A stretch of DNA of 64,000 nt from Gymnopus androsaceus JB14 (GCA_009733575.1 ML769611.1:51302-115301), one strand, 5' to 3'. Positions 23,040-35,081 are shown, counted from the first letter of the stretch. The notes: generated from the sequence alone by a model not told the origin. Translations and numbers: made by a program.

Positions 23040-23613
23040 TATGTAAGACTGGGGTCGACGGTCTTAGGGAAAGGTACTGAAAGTAGCTTTGAGGCCTTTA
23101 GTATAAAAGGCAGGCGAGATCCACAATCAAATATGTGTGCAGGTGGACTAGTCAAAGACTAGTAGTAAGAAGCAGGTGGATTTGGGAATGCCAAAGCTCC
23201 CAAATGTGAGCTCTGAGTCTAGTTGTATGAGCCGACATCGAATAGTTGATGGCAGCGAATCTGGTTGTTGTATGAGCTTGCTGGTAGTCAAGTTGACGCA
23301 TGAGTCAAAAAGCAGAAGCCAGAACAAGCGTGTATTGGGAAAATAGATGAATTGACAAGAGTATAAGAAAATAGAGAGAAAAACAAGAGATACGGGAGTA
23401 AACAAGTTAATATCAAGACAAGGGGTCCATGAGGGAGAACTACAGGTTATATACATGCAGGATGCTGAGTTGATGAGTAGTGAGTATGTACGGGAGTGGC
23501 TGGGGCCCATAGTGCAGCTTAGCAGGCGGTTATCGGATTGATAGGGTGAGCCATGGGTACGATTGGGTGGTTTTGGGAAGTGAAGATAATGAAATGGCGG
23601 TACAGGGCATGAC
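23040..23613 (-). repeat. Probable Ty3/gypsy LTR on the minus strand
   Basis: Read on the minus strand it starts TGTCATGCCCTGTACCGCC and ends near CCCCAGTCTTACA, with a TATA element (ATGTATATAACC) about 160 bases in and a pyrimidine-rich stretch after it, the normal layout of mushroom gypsy LTRs. No second copy or target duplication is present in the window, so both edges are provisional. It may belong with the gypsy gag relic at 20450-21230, which has the same orientation. Confidence 0.42.
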
Positions 23614-23641
23614 ATTTCATCCCATCACACCACTCTCAAAA

Positions 23642-26600
23642 ATGTCCCCCAAAAGGCCTCCCTCCCCTTCAGATGCTTCCCCTTGTAAGAGGGCCAAAAG
23701 GTCCCCGTCGGACCATCCTTCCCCTACCTCTCCTTCTTCCTCTTGTGCTGCCATTGCCGATGTTTCGAATTTGGGGCCAAGTATTGTTATCGCTTCCACT
23801 GTCTGTCCCGTTTCCTGGCAGTCTGCGACTTCTGAGGAAATTGACAAGGCGTTAAAGTCCATCTTCCAGCTTGGTGGTCATTCCTTCAATGTGGATCTTT
23901 TGGACGTTGAGTGGCATGAAGTTTCCAAGCGATTGAACCGTTGCATTCCTTGCAAGGGGAAGGGAGAGTTGTGTAGTGCTGCGAGTGGTACAGAACTGGT
24001 ATGCAATGCCTGTCAGTGGGCCCACAAGGGTTGTTCCATTGGCATTGCTTATTGCTACCATTTGTTTGCCAAGTGAGTATCCCAATGTTTCTTGTGGTGT
24101 TTTTGTTCTGAATCAAGTTTCTTTTAGTCAATTCCAGGCTCCTCTCCATTGGGCTAGGCAGGAGTTTGACTCTCGGATGGCTTGATTGAATCCCTGTTCC
24201 TACAATTTGTACTGCCAGTCCTCTCCCTTCTTTACCAGTCTCGAGGAGGCTATCTGATATGTTACTTGCTCCGCTGACCCTTCCCCTGCTTCTCCCAAGT
24301 ATGTTGGTCCTCCGGGTTGTGGTTGTATCATCAAATTGTCAATGTTTCTCTCCCCTTCCCCCAAGCACCTCATCCTGCGGTTCCCTTTAGTCCTATTTAT
24401 GAGCCCCATGCTCCTGGATCCAGGAGCTCTCCTTGTAAGTCCAATACTACGGCTCAGGCTGTTGTGGGCCTTCCCTGGCTCCTCCTATTCCTCTGCAGTT
24501 TGGTGGTGTAACCGTCCTCCTGGTTCAGAATTGGAGCAAGAGTTGGAGGTTTTTGAGGTGACTGAGGCCCAGAATGCTGCTGAAAGTCGGGCCCATTTCT
24601 TCAAGAAACAGAAGGATGCTTGTCTTGCTGCCGCTGAGACTAAGCATTGTCTGGAAGCGGAGCAGCAGCATCAAGAGCAATGGGTGGTTAAGGAGCATTG
24701 GCAAGAGGATATGTGTGAGGAGAAGCGGGCTGAGAAGGATGCTTGTCGTCATCAAAGGGTCCTGGCTGCCCAGCAGCAAGAATGACAGGCTGGGTTGTCA
24801 ACCTCACATAGTTTGACTTCTTGGGTGACCACATTGCGTTTAGGGGCGCCTGCTACCTCTTCAAAGCCACTCTCTCCTCCCCCCATTCTCCTTCCTGGAG
24901 ATGCTCCTGCAAAACCATCTCCTCTTCCTCGTTCAACTCCCAACCCCCCTCCTCCCACAGAACCTACTCCTGACCTTCCGCCTGCTCCATTGCCCGCCCC
25001 TTCAGTGCATTCCCCCAGCTTTTCCCCCATGGCTGCTCCCCTTGCAGATCTTCCTGACCATTGGTCCCCCGTCCATCCTTGGACGCGGTCTCCTCCCAGG
25101 GTGTTTGAACGTCCTGGTGTGGATGGGCATGCTTATCACCAAGCTCATGTCACCATTACTTTGGGTTGCGACCCTGTAGTCACTGATCTTCGGGATGCAT
25201 ACAGTGACAGCCATTGGTTGGAGCTTCCCCATCCAGCTTGTTGGGACCCACTGGTGAGATGTTCCTTTATTCCTTGCTCCTCTCTGTTCTTACCCTCACT
25301 TTCTCCCTAGCCCCCCATGCTGATCCTATGCAACAATGATATTGGAGCTCTACAGCAGGAGTTGCTGGACATGCAGCGGCATCTCAACTCTACCCAGTTG
25401 GATCTCAAAACCAAGAGGGAACCACATGGCCACTGTCCAGACTCATCACTTGGAAGCCCAGCTTGCCAACCTTTGCTGTTTGAACTTGGAACAGGAGTGC
25501 GTATTGAAAAACCATCAGGTGGAATATGAGTTGCTTTAAGGGGAGGTGAAGACTTTGGCAGACAGTGCTGTGGCTTCGGCAGCTAGTGCTGCTCAGGCCA
25601 AGGCTTACAAGACTTTGTTGGTTCCCGGGTATCTTATATGTCCATTTCTGTTCCTCCTTGTTGGCATTCCATTCACCTTTTTGTTCTAGGATCCTGCGGC
25701 TTGAGTCAAGGATTTGGAGGATGTTTTGTCCAGGTACAAGGTGGAGCTTTGCAATTCTGAGCAGGGACGTGGTGAGGCCGTTGACCATGCCATCCGTTGT
25801 GAGGTTGAGATTGGGAATACCTCCCAGCTTATACACAACTTGATGGGCACTTGTGAGCTTTTGCGTCAATGTGCATGTTCTGTGGAAGACTCCACTAGTT
25901 CCCTGCGCGAAAGCAACCTCGACCTCATTGCTCAGTTGGGTGGTTCCTACTCCCTTGACTGTGCTTCCAAGACCAATGCCCTCCTTCATGCTGAGGTGGA
26001 GTGCTATTGCCAAGAGCTCTCTCAGTTGTCCAATGCCTTCCGCCGTCTTGAGTCCGCCCGCCCCGCATCCTTTCTGGCAGAGATTGCCCACCAGGTAGAG
26101 TTTCTGGTGCAAGAAATCTGTTCATCCCTTCTCCATGGTCGCACAGACCCTCAGGCGTATGAACATGCTGAGGAAGCTGGCGAACGTCTCTGCCTGCACC
26201 TTCAAGAGTGTCTCTCCTGCATGGAGCAATCCCTTAGTTTCCTCCTTTGTGTGGCTGGTTGATATCATGAAGGGGTCACTCCCCTGGTTGAACAGTACTG
26301 TACCGTTGTCCCTGATTCTTTGCTGAGCTTGGCAGAGTATGCAGGACTTGTGCCTCCCCCCCATCACGGTACTCAATGGCCCCTTTACCCTCTTCTGCCT
26401 TTTGACACTTCACAGCCCTTGGGCTGTTCTCCTCCCTCTGATTCCCTTTGCCACACCCTCTTCCTTCCCCTCCTATCCTGCATGCATGTGGATGCCCGCG
26501 ACCTACTTCAGGCTCAACTCCAGACTTGTATTGAGAATAATGAGTACTGGGAGTCTTGGGCAGCATCCCTTCTGCACTTGGAAGGGGCATTGGCGGATAT

Positions 26601-26925
26601 TCGTTCTCCTCCCACTCCACCAAGTCCTGAGGAACCCATGTATTCCCTTGATAATACTGATGACATTTACATCAATGACTTGGAAGCCCCAGGTGGTGAA
26701 GGTGAATTACAGGGGGACAGGAGTGAGTGGGGTGGGATCCCTGGTGTGGAATACGATGGCAATGTTGAGATGGGTGGTGATGGTTCCAATAGTGAGGAGG
26801 ATGGGGATGAGTCTAACATGGTGGTTCCGCTGCAGGGTTTGGTGCTCATTTCTCTTGCTAGCACTACTACTCCTTCTCCTCCCTCTGCTGCCTCCCATCC
26901 TGTTTCCCCCACATACTCCTGCTAA
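23642..26925 (+). pseudogene. Large decayed gene: Zn2Cys6-like cluster, Pro-rich and coiled-coil regions
   Basis: The first exon (23642-24072) has a basic, Ser/Pro-rich start (KRPPSPSDASPCKRAKR), then a C-x2-C-x6-C-x9-C-x2-C-x6-C cluster (CIPCKGKGELC, CNACQWAHKGC). That spacing is that of the fungal Zn2Cys6 binuclear cluster. A 55-base GT-AG intron leads to a short exon that meets TGA at 24182. Downstream pieces keep the feel of one protein: a Glu/Lys/Gln-rich coiled coil (24530-24780), a Pro-rich stretch with a conserved-looking end (24850-25260), a Leu-rich helical part (25714-26262) and an acidic Ser/Pro tail to 26925. Frame breaks separate them. It is probably transposon-associated, since a related cluster gene is at 62.0-64.0 kb. 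Function unknown. Confidence 0.5.
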
Positions 26926-26929
26926 AATG

Positions 26930-27260
26930 CTGCCTTTCTCTATCTTGTCCATTTACATTTTCCTTTGTTCCCATCACTTGTTTTTCTGCTTTTTTCCCTT
27001 TTGATTCCGTATATATCTTTTTTTTTTTTTTTGGTGGTACGTGTCATAGACATCAGTAGCTGGCAACTGTATAGGACTAGTGCCAAACCACTGCATAGTT
27101 TGTGAAGGAGAAATCCATTTGGAGAAACCTTTGGAGAAGAGAGTGAAATAAAGCCACCACCGAGGAAATGCACTCTGTCTGGGTGACATTGCACATAGCT
27201 CTTGCTATAGTGTGGGGCTTTGGGCATACCAGACTATGGTTTGTCCACGGTATTTGCATC
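26930..27260. other. Spacer with poly-T tract
   Basis: A 14-base T run lies near 27018. Nothing coding was recognised between the plus-strand gene relic and the minus-strand integrase. Confidence 0.4.
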
Positions 27261-27263
27261 CAT

Positions 27264-28347
27264 TTAAGAGGTTATGGTGGCCATTGGAAGGAGTTTGTGC
27301 CAGTCGTCCTGGTTGTAGGTACAGTAGATTCGTAAATACGCTTCCAACGATTGGTTGACCCACTCCGTTTGTCCATCCATCTGCAGGTGGTATGCCGTAG
27401 ATAGACATGCTTTGATATGAAGGGCCATGCACAGTTTGGTCCAAAACTCGCTGACAAAAAGTGAACCTCTGTCTGATATGATGTTTGACAGGAGCCTGTG
27501 TTTCGCAAATACGTGGGTAATGAATAGGTCCGCAAAGTCCTTGGCTTTATCAGTCGTGTAACATGGGATGTAAATTGCTTGTTTTGTTAAACAACAAACC
27601 ACTACCAGGATGGCATCAAATGCTTCCTCTCCCTGGGTCTTCGGAAGTTGGATGATGTGATCAAAAGATATGGAATCCCAGGTTTGTTTGCCTATTGGGA
27701 GGGGTTTTAATAGTCCAAAGGGTTTGTGCCATTGTGATTTTGCTCTGGCACAGTTGTGGCAACCCCTAATGTAGTTTTGGACATTGTCCAACATATGCCT
27801 CCAGTAGAACAGTTGAGATACTAGTTTCCTGGTTTTCCATTCACCTGGATGACCTTGTAGCGGATGGTCATGGTAAGCCTGAATGATTTCTGCCCGAAGT
27901 CTCCCCCACCTGGGGTACATAGATCCTCCCCCCCCTTCTTAGGAGCCCTTTGTCTGCCACTACTTCCAACTCTTGTCCATCCCTTATCTCCTTCACCTTT
28001 TCTTTCATGTAGGTGTCGGATTGAGCTTCCCTCACCTGCTCTATCAGTGAAGCCTTGTTGAGTGGGACTACTGCTGCGAGACGTTTGCTGGGTTGGGTTT
28101 GCTCTTCTTTCAAGCTTGTTGCCCAACTCCTCCCCTCTTTGCACTCCTTGCAGTCTCGTACATGTTGTTGTACGTCCCTGGCCATTCCTGGCCAGTAGTA
28201 TTGCTGCATGACTAGTCCCAATGTGCTTCTGCGGTTTGGGTGGAATCTGTTTTTGAGGTTATGGAATTTCTTGATGATTTCCAGATGGAATGATTCCATC
28301 GAGGGTACATATATCTTTTTCCCCCACCTCACCACACCATCACCCAC
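27264..28347 (-). pseudogene. Ty3/gypsy integrase with two H2C2 zinc domains
   Basis: Read on the minus strand: a first H2C2 domain (about 28290-28140: FHLEIIKKFHN, then YYWPGMARDV and CKECKE), a linker, a second H2C2 domain (about 27890-27740: LRAEIIQAYHDHPLQGHPGE, then CHNCARAK), and the retroviral-type integrase core with DHIIQLPK, SDRGSLF and the TAYHLQMDGQTEWVNQ catalytic-glutamate block, ending near 27264. A frameshift near 27890 joins the second H2C2 to the linker. RNase H and RT upstream (above 28400) are not recognisable. The element is a relic. Most gypsy integrases have a single H2C2. Confidence 0.8.
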
Positions 28348-29726
28348 TTTTCCCTTTCCACTTTTCCTTCCAAACCTCCTAATCTGACTTTTTCAACATG
28401 GTTGTTGGGTGGTGCGTTTCATATCCTGGCTAGAGTCATGTCTTCCATTGCCAGACTAACGATTCCCTGTTGGACTGGCAATATGACTGATGCATTTAGA
28501 TGGTCAGGCAGAATAAAAAACTCTGTTGACCAATTTAGCATGAGCCAGTTCCGCTCCCTGTTTTGGATACATCCGCTCTGCGAGTCAACGCATCACTAGA
28601 TGCTGCTACCCTTAAGCAAAATATCCCGATAACTGTCGTGAGCCGTTTTGCAAAAGATCACGATGAAATTATGAGGGGTTTTTGGCAAATATTTTGGGCA
28701 GTCCAGCCAAGCCATTGGCAAGTTGGCAAGGTGGGTGTATTGATTATCTCTTATCCAGCACTTATTTCATTGTTTTGCCAAATATTTAACAAGCTTTTCA
28801 ATGCTTTTGGCAAATATTTGGAATTATCATCAATGCTTGAAAAAGGGCTGGTTGGGCACTTATTTCATGCACATGCCCGCCCACTGGCAGGGCGCTTACG
28901 GGCGCTTATTTTCCGAAAAAAGTTGATCATGGGGTCCAATAAATTGCCAAAAAATCATGAAAAATACTAAAAATATTCTCTATAGCAAAGATCAGCGTCA
29001 ATTCTTTGAACTGATTAACTAAATTGTACATCAACAGGAGTTTGTTGAGGGTTTCCACCGCTGATATTGACTTTGATTGGTATTCCGACCAACTTTGGAT
29101 GCAGGATCCAGTGGTCAGAATGAGTAGGGACAGGCACAAGTACTCACTATTTTGTGATCACGGCTCTGCAGGCTCTCTTGAGCTGGCAATTCTGGAGAGT
29201 CCTGTAACGACCAGTCAGCACTGGTCCTAGCATGATCATATCCACACTGACCTGACTGACCTGAGGACTTGCTAGGCCAAAAGGCACATAATCTTGCCAG
29301 CTAGGAAACATGGTATGGTATGGATCCAGCTATGATGCTTCAAGTTTCAGATTATAAGCCTCTGAAAAGACAAGGGCATATTGTTAGACAACAAAGATTG
29401 CCATATTGGGACTTCAGACCTGAACACGCAGACAAGCATGTGGACTGGCTTTTGTGTAGTTTAAGGTTGTTGCAGACCATATGCATGCTACAATGCGTCG
29501 CCATGGTTCATTGTACTGTTTCATTATCATTGTAGATGTGTTGTTATTGTTCACGATCTCTTCTCTTTTGTTCTTACCGCTCTTAATGAGCTGTAACGCA
29601 TCTGCATTGCATGCATATTTATACTCATTTCACTACATATATCATGTACTTATGCATAACTATAAGTATATTCAGAATGAAGATACAATTGCAAAATTAA
29701 TACAACAAAAGATATGGAGTGATGGT
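28348..29726. repeat. Decayed repeats, including a KDZ terminal-repeat relic
   Basis: 28594-28680 resembles the left end of the KDZ element at 39015-39090: both share ACTAGATGCTGCTAC, AAATATCCCGATA and CGTTTTGCAAA in the same order. The stretch to 28930 repeats TTGGCAAATATT words on both strands and ends with GGGCGCTTACGGGCGCTTAT, a word also found in the tandem block at 55.5 kb. 29000-29726 shows nothing beyond the presumed 3' flank of the SPT5-like gene. Confidence 0.5.
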
Positions 29727-32700
29727 TCAATCAGTGCGTCTGACTTGTACTTCTGCGTAAACATAGTCCCCTCGGCGTGCATGTAGAAACGCTGTAGCCA
29801 ACTTCCGCTGACTTGGATCCTCATGCACGTATTCAAGGTCATTGGGGTGCAATTCAAGCAATCCACCATCCACATTGTCCAAAAGCCCTGTCTGTGTAAA
29901 AGGTTTGTACTATCAACCAATGGTTTTCCTCTGTCTTTGCGTCAATGTAGAAGTGATGAATCCTTTGAACCAGCTTCCCGATATGCTCTGGATGATTCCG
30001 AGCAACAACCATAAGACCCTTCTCCCTAGCGGGTTCAGTTGTTGTCGACAAGACCCGATGAACTTGTAAGGGACTGGAACAAGTTGATTGAAGCAACGAC
30101 AAACAACACTCATGCCTAACTCGCCAGCAACCGTCTCCACAAAGACTCCGTCTTTTTTTTGCGAGGTATCAAGCTCCCCACCAGTGATTTCAACCTTGAT
30201 TGACATTCCAACCAAATTCGGATGCAGGATCCAATGGTCAAGGGAAAGTAGAGGTGCAGAGACCAGTGCTGATGGAGAGGCTGTGGAAGCCAATGGAGGA
30301 GGCGAGGGAGGAGAGGAAGGAGGAGAGTGAAGCAGTGATGAATGCCGTTCAGGAGAAGATGCTGAATAGAGTGACAGGATGTGAATAGGACGATGCACTC
30401 CCTGGGGTTGGACAGCTAGGAGACCATGGTCCGCAAAAGATATTCTCTCTCTCCCAGTCATTGGGCATCGGCGTTTCGTAGCCATCGATTGCGTTGACTG
30501 CGGTGACTGCGTTGGATGCAGAATCGGTATCGACTAGGATTTGATCAAGATTGAGTGGTAGATAAAATGACTGTCGATGCATTTGGCATGAAAACTTCAC
30601 ATAGACGATAGCTGGTTCTGATAGAGCCTGTCAAGAGTGTGTGAGGGGATAGAGCAAAAGACTCACTTGTGGAATCTGACCGCGTCGTAGTCCATCTTGA
30701 CTAATTTGGTCGAGGCAATAACTGTGAAAACGTATCGCTCTATCGTGAGCATTATTCCACTAGCGCTTTTAGGTTTCCGACTCGGATCGACTTGGTAGCG
30801 ATTGACGTCCCTCACAGCCCCAGTCTGGCCTTTGTACTCTCCACGGACAATGTCAACGACCAGGCCAAGCCAGGGTACGGGTCCTGATCGCATCAGTTCC
30901 AATGACGTGTTAACGCCAAATTCCTTCAGTTGATTTCCTTCGAGCGGACGATAATCTTGCAATAAGGCTCCAGTCCTGTAGCGAGATATTAGCTGGTCTA
31001 GCTTCACACTGTGGTATTTACACTTACGTAGACTCACGGACAGCAGAATGATCAATGTCGAGCGAACAATGGTGGGCTATCACCCACAAAGAAAGACGCA
31101 AGACGCCCCGAAAGTCGAGTTGAACATTTTTGACCACAGCAAAACTTCCTGCAAAGCGACCGGTCTTTATCACGACTTCGACGTCTTTCCATGGCACCTC
31201 AACATTGAACTGTTGCTGATGGCGTTTGAGTGGTTGATAATCCAACAATGATCTTTGGGTCCTGAAGAACAATAAATGAGATTAAACCAAACGCTGTGAA
31301 ATAAAGGGACTCACGAGCACTCTCTTACCGCTGCATGACCAACTGTGAGCAGCTCTCCACTGTCGAGACGTACAGTGATTGCAAGTGATCTGAGAGGTGA
31401 CACTTGAACGTCTTTGACAACGCCCTGCCTACCTTGGGAAGGGCCCGATACAAGCCGGACTCGAACATCGAGCCAAGGAGTTTCTGTATGTCGGAAATCT
31501 GGGGTCGAGATTTTCACAGAATTGACATGAACTCTGAAGTCCTGCATACTGATGAGATTGAGATAGTGATATCAGACTCGTGCTTACTTACCACACCAGA
31601 TGTACCTGTGCATATCCCTAGAAGACTCTTATCTTGTGCGACAACAAAACCCTTCTTGCCAGAGTGGATACCGGCCAGTACATCGATGTGTTGACCGAGG
31701 ATGATAGCCTTGGTGATGTTTTTCACATGAACCAATTGACGGCCTTCCTCAGAATCAACTTCGACGCATGGTCTCAGAGGAGGTGTAGCAGGATTGAAGC
31801 CCGAAACGATAGTCCCATATTTTAGACCTGAGCCAACCAAAACTTGTTCTCCGACATCAAATCTCCAGAACGATGGAATGGGCATCGAATGAATATCAAC
31901 ATCAGCACCCTTTGCCTTCGCTTCCATAAAAAGTTTGTAGGCCGAGGCAGGAACTTCCCGAGCAAGAGACAAGGATTGAGCGCTGTACGTTTTGATCTGG
32001 AGTCCGTACTCAAAGCGCCAAGCCGCGTAAGAAAAGACATGAGGTTTGCGGTGTCGTACAAGCTGCTCCGTATTGCATTCAGTGGGATTGAATAATCGAG
32101 GAGAGGGTCGGATACGACGCTTTCGTTTGGAGGTTGACGGACGATCCTCATTGGTGGAGTCAAGTCGAGGAATGACAAACACCCTGACGCCTGTGCTTGA
32201 ATCTCCATCTCGAAAGTCTTCGAGCACTAGACCGATGTCCCCTCGATACAGTCCCCGTTTGATCTGTACCCACTGCCCGCCAGCAAATACCTGCTGCGCA
32301 GGCTGAGAGTCATATGCAAGAGTCAAACACTTCTGCAAGTCAGCCTCGGGAACGACTGCGATAGAAGACAACTTGAGGTCGGAGTATTCGCGTAGCACTT
32401 CACGTAGTGAGCTGATCCCTGACTTGGTGAACTTGGCCTCCAAGTAGAGAAACCCGACATCCCGAGAATTATAGAATGCAGAGCGTAGCTCATCCGACAA
32501 CGTTTCATGCCGCTGCATCAGGTCATGAATGATAAAATATTCTTTCCTAGGCTGACGAAAAGGTGAGTTGGCCAAAATTCCTCGGAGTTCGAGGACCACA
32601 TACGGTACACTTCACTCGCCAAAGCTTCCAGTCCTGCTTCTCTGAAAAGAGCTGTCTGAAAGGAGTCGGGAAGTCATGCTCAGCGACTTGAGATGAATGA

Positions 32701-33085
32701 TTTAGAATGGGGGATTGAGATGCATGATTTAGGATGGGGGATTGAGATGGAAATCTTTGGATATAACGATCTTCGATTCGTTCGACTAGGGAGTCTAGTC
32801 CGGATGGTCCGATGAGCTGTGGGACAGGTGTCTCTGATAGCGTCTTGCTGAGGAATTCCACTACAGCAACAACAATAAATTGGCAGAACGAAGACAATAA
32901 GATCCTTGACATACCATCTCCCTGCCGTGTTTCGTGTTCGTCCTCACTGAATTCGTCGTCGCTATCAAGCTGCGCTTCGAGGTCGATGAACTGTATAATA
33001 TGCGTTGTGAGTTTAGTGTCCTCGTCGCTTACCAGGTGTCGTATACCTGGTTCTTCATCATTGAGCCTACAACGGTCGGTAGTTT
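29727..33085 (-). CDS. SPT5-like protein with NGN and several KOW domains
   Basis: The protein resembles the elongation factor Spt5, in which the NGN domain binds its partner Spt4 and RNA polymerase and KOW domains touch nucleic acid. Order on the minus strand: an acidic start (FIDLEAQLDSDDEFSEDE, about 33000-32930), an NGN-type domain (WRVKCT, intron 32549-32601, then FIIHDLMQRHETLSDELRSA and VGFLYLEAKF), KOW 1 (WVQIKRGLYRGDIGLVLED), a long middle part, then further KOW-like units (VLAGIHSGKKGFVVAQD; VRLVSGPSQGRQGVVKDVQ; VVIKTGRFAGSFAVVKNVQ; VDIVRGEYKGQTGAVRDVN). The C-terminal block (DHWILHPNLVGMSIKVEI, VARNHPEHIGKLVQRIHH, ELHPNDLEYVHED) ends at 29727. I infer about nine short GT-AG introns. 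Splicing, not frameshift, explains every frame change I examined. No start codon in frame was found; the 5' end lies next to the palindrome at 33187. This is a diverged paralogue type common in mushrooms, not the housekeeping Spt5. Confidence 0.78.
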
Positions 33086-33186
33086 CAGTTCGCTGTTATA
33101 ATTAATGAGATCTATTCAAGTTCTCACTGGTTCAGTTCGTATTCAATATTCTTAACGATTCTTTACAACTGGAATTGCTGGCAGTG

Positions 33187-33432
33187 TTGCCCGCCTCAGT
33201 CGAGCAAGTGGGCGTTGAAGTTGAAGCGTTGAGAAGTTGTTCCCACGCCTGACCCTGCGTCAATATGCCTGCACGCGTTTGGATTCCAGCCAAAAGAAGA
33301 ATATCTTATCAAAAGATATTCTTCTTTTGGCTGGAATCCAAAGCGTGCAGGCATATTGACGCAGGGTCAGGCGTGGGAACAACTTCTCAACGCTTCAACT
33401 TCAACGCCCACTTGCTCGACTGAGGCGGGCAA
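33187..33432. repeat. Near-perfect 246-bp palindrome
   Basis: TTGCCCGCCTCAGTCGAGCA runs into a left arm of about 120 bases whose exact inverse ends in TGAGGCGGGCAA. The centre is GAATATCTTATCAAAAGATATTC. I find one single-base difference between the arms (an extra G in CACGCG on the left). No target duplication is clear. It could be a MITE or a recent inverted duplication. A transcript would fold into one long hairpin. Confidence 0.92.
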
Positions 33433-33964
33433 TGCAGTAAGTTATTCATGCTGTTTTTATATAGCCAATGGATAGTATTACATAGAACGAATTGGTTTCA
33501 TTAGCATTGAGCGTGAATCATAATCATAAAGCTGACAAGTTCCCTAGTTCAACATCATTGCGGACAGTACTATTGGAAGTTTATAATGCAAGCAGGGTAC
33601 AATGGAAACAAATATGCTAAATGCTACCAAGTACGTGATCTTACAATCCGTATCGATGTAGTACCTCAATGAGTCACTGCTGGCAATACAGTAAAATTGG
33701 AATTTTCTGCATCTTGTATCAGCCATATCCCGGACCATGGATTCCGACTCACCAGGATATTCTCAAAAAGCAGAATGAACAACAGTATGACCAGCAGAAG
33801 CCATCGGCTCTGCTCTTTCCATGCTGTATTCTTGATGGCGGGAGATGCAACAACCTTCTCCCAAACTTGAATATCCGTGTGACCGATGTTTTCCCCAGAG
33901 CGACCTGCGATCACTAGAGGCACACCATTACATTCAACAGTCTACAATCATATCAGCAATAGTC

Positions 33965-35081
33965 TGTCAGGCCTTGGCTCATTTCTCATCCGCTATCCAC
34001 CCGCTGATGTTTCCCACGCTTCCTGGCCGTCCGCGGATACTTCCCACGCTTCCTGACCGTCCGCGGATACTTCCTGCACTCATTACCTACATTGCGGGCG
34101 CTTTCCATGCTTATTTACCATTTATCCTGCCTGCCGGGCACTTTCTACATGTGATTACCACTTATCCTGCCTCCCGGGTGCCTCCCGCACTTGATAACCA
34201 TCCATCAGGTCCTCCCGACGACTTACACAGCCACCCTACAGTATATAAGTAGACACCCCGAGTCCATGCACCCTAGTCTGTTATTACCATTGTTACCGAA
34301 TCAATCCCGTTTTGCTCTGTCTCTGTCTCTGTCTCTCTATTTCTATCTGTTCTAACCAGCTGTGCCTTCCGAGCTCCGTTCGAAGGCCCACTGTCATCTG
34401 CATTAACTGCGAGGCTCTGTCCGTAGATACCAAATCTACGTCCAGAGCTCACTGTCTTCTATCTCTGTTTACAACTTTACAACCAAAGCTCCCTGGGAGC
34501 TTCCTATTTGGGTTTTGCTACCTCTAGAACCTCTGGGACCGTCCGCTTTCACTCAATTCCGCCCGCTCCCACGCTATTTCCACCCGCTCTCACGCTAATC
34601 CAACCGCTCTCACACTATTCCCATCTGCTTTCACCCTATTCCATCCACTCCCACGCTATTTCCGTCCGCTTTTGCACTATTCTGTCCGCTCCCACGCTAT
34701 TTCCGCCCGCTTTCACCCTATTCCACCCGCTCTCACCCTATTTCTGTCCGCATTTGCTGTATTCCATCCGCACTATCCATATTTGGACTTATTACACCTT
34801 TTTGGACCACCCCTTCACCCATATTCCATCCACTCCCACTCATTTCTGGTCGTCGGACCACAATACCACCCGCTTCCTCCTGATTACGTCAGTGGGTGGC
34901 CCGTACACTGTTCCTTGCACCTCTGAGGCTTGTACTGTTCCGTACAACACTCATACTACTGTCCAGACCCACCTTACGGCACGGTTACCCCGGGTGGTCG
35001 CATTTGGTCTCCACCTACATCTAGGTGCGAGATATTCGGGATACGTTGGTCCGAGATCCGTTTCGTGCACCGGGTCTCACA
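33965..35081 (+). repeat. Solo LTR, copy 2, with perfect target duplication
   Basis: This is the same unit as at 3205-4292: it starts TGTCAGGCCTTG, ends GGGTCTCACA and is 1117 bases long. The flanks are identical, TAGTC at 33960-33964 and TAGTC at 35082-35086. It differs from copy 1 by a duplicated stretch near 34015-34070 (CTTCCTG-CCGTCCGCGGATACTTCC twice) and scattered substitutions. The TATA box is ACAGTATATAAGTAG near 34239. It is inserted in the last part of the WD40 gene. Confidence 0.93.

Noticed and set aside
23148..23615. 155-codon minus-strand frame
   Set aside because: It coincides with the probable LTR; the composition (Ser, Leu, Pro, Cys) reflects the pyrimidine-rich strand and there is no domain.
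9040..30570. Shared words GATAAAATGACTGTCGA at about 9041 and 30561 as evidence that the two loci are related
   Set aside because: The similarity stops after about 17 bases on both sides and the genes differ (SEC14-like versus SPT5-like).
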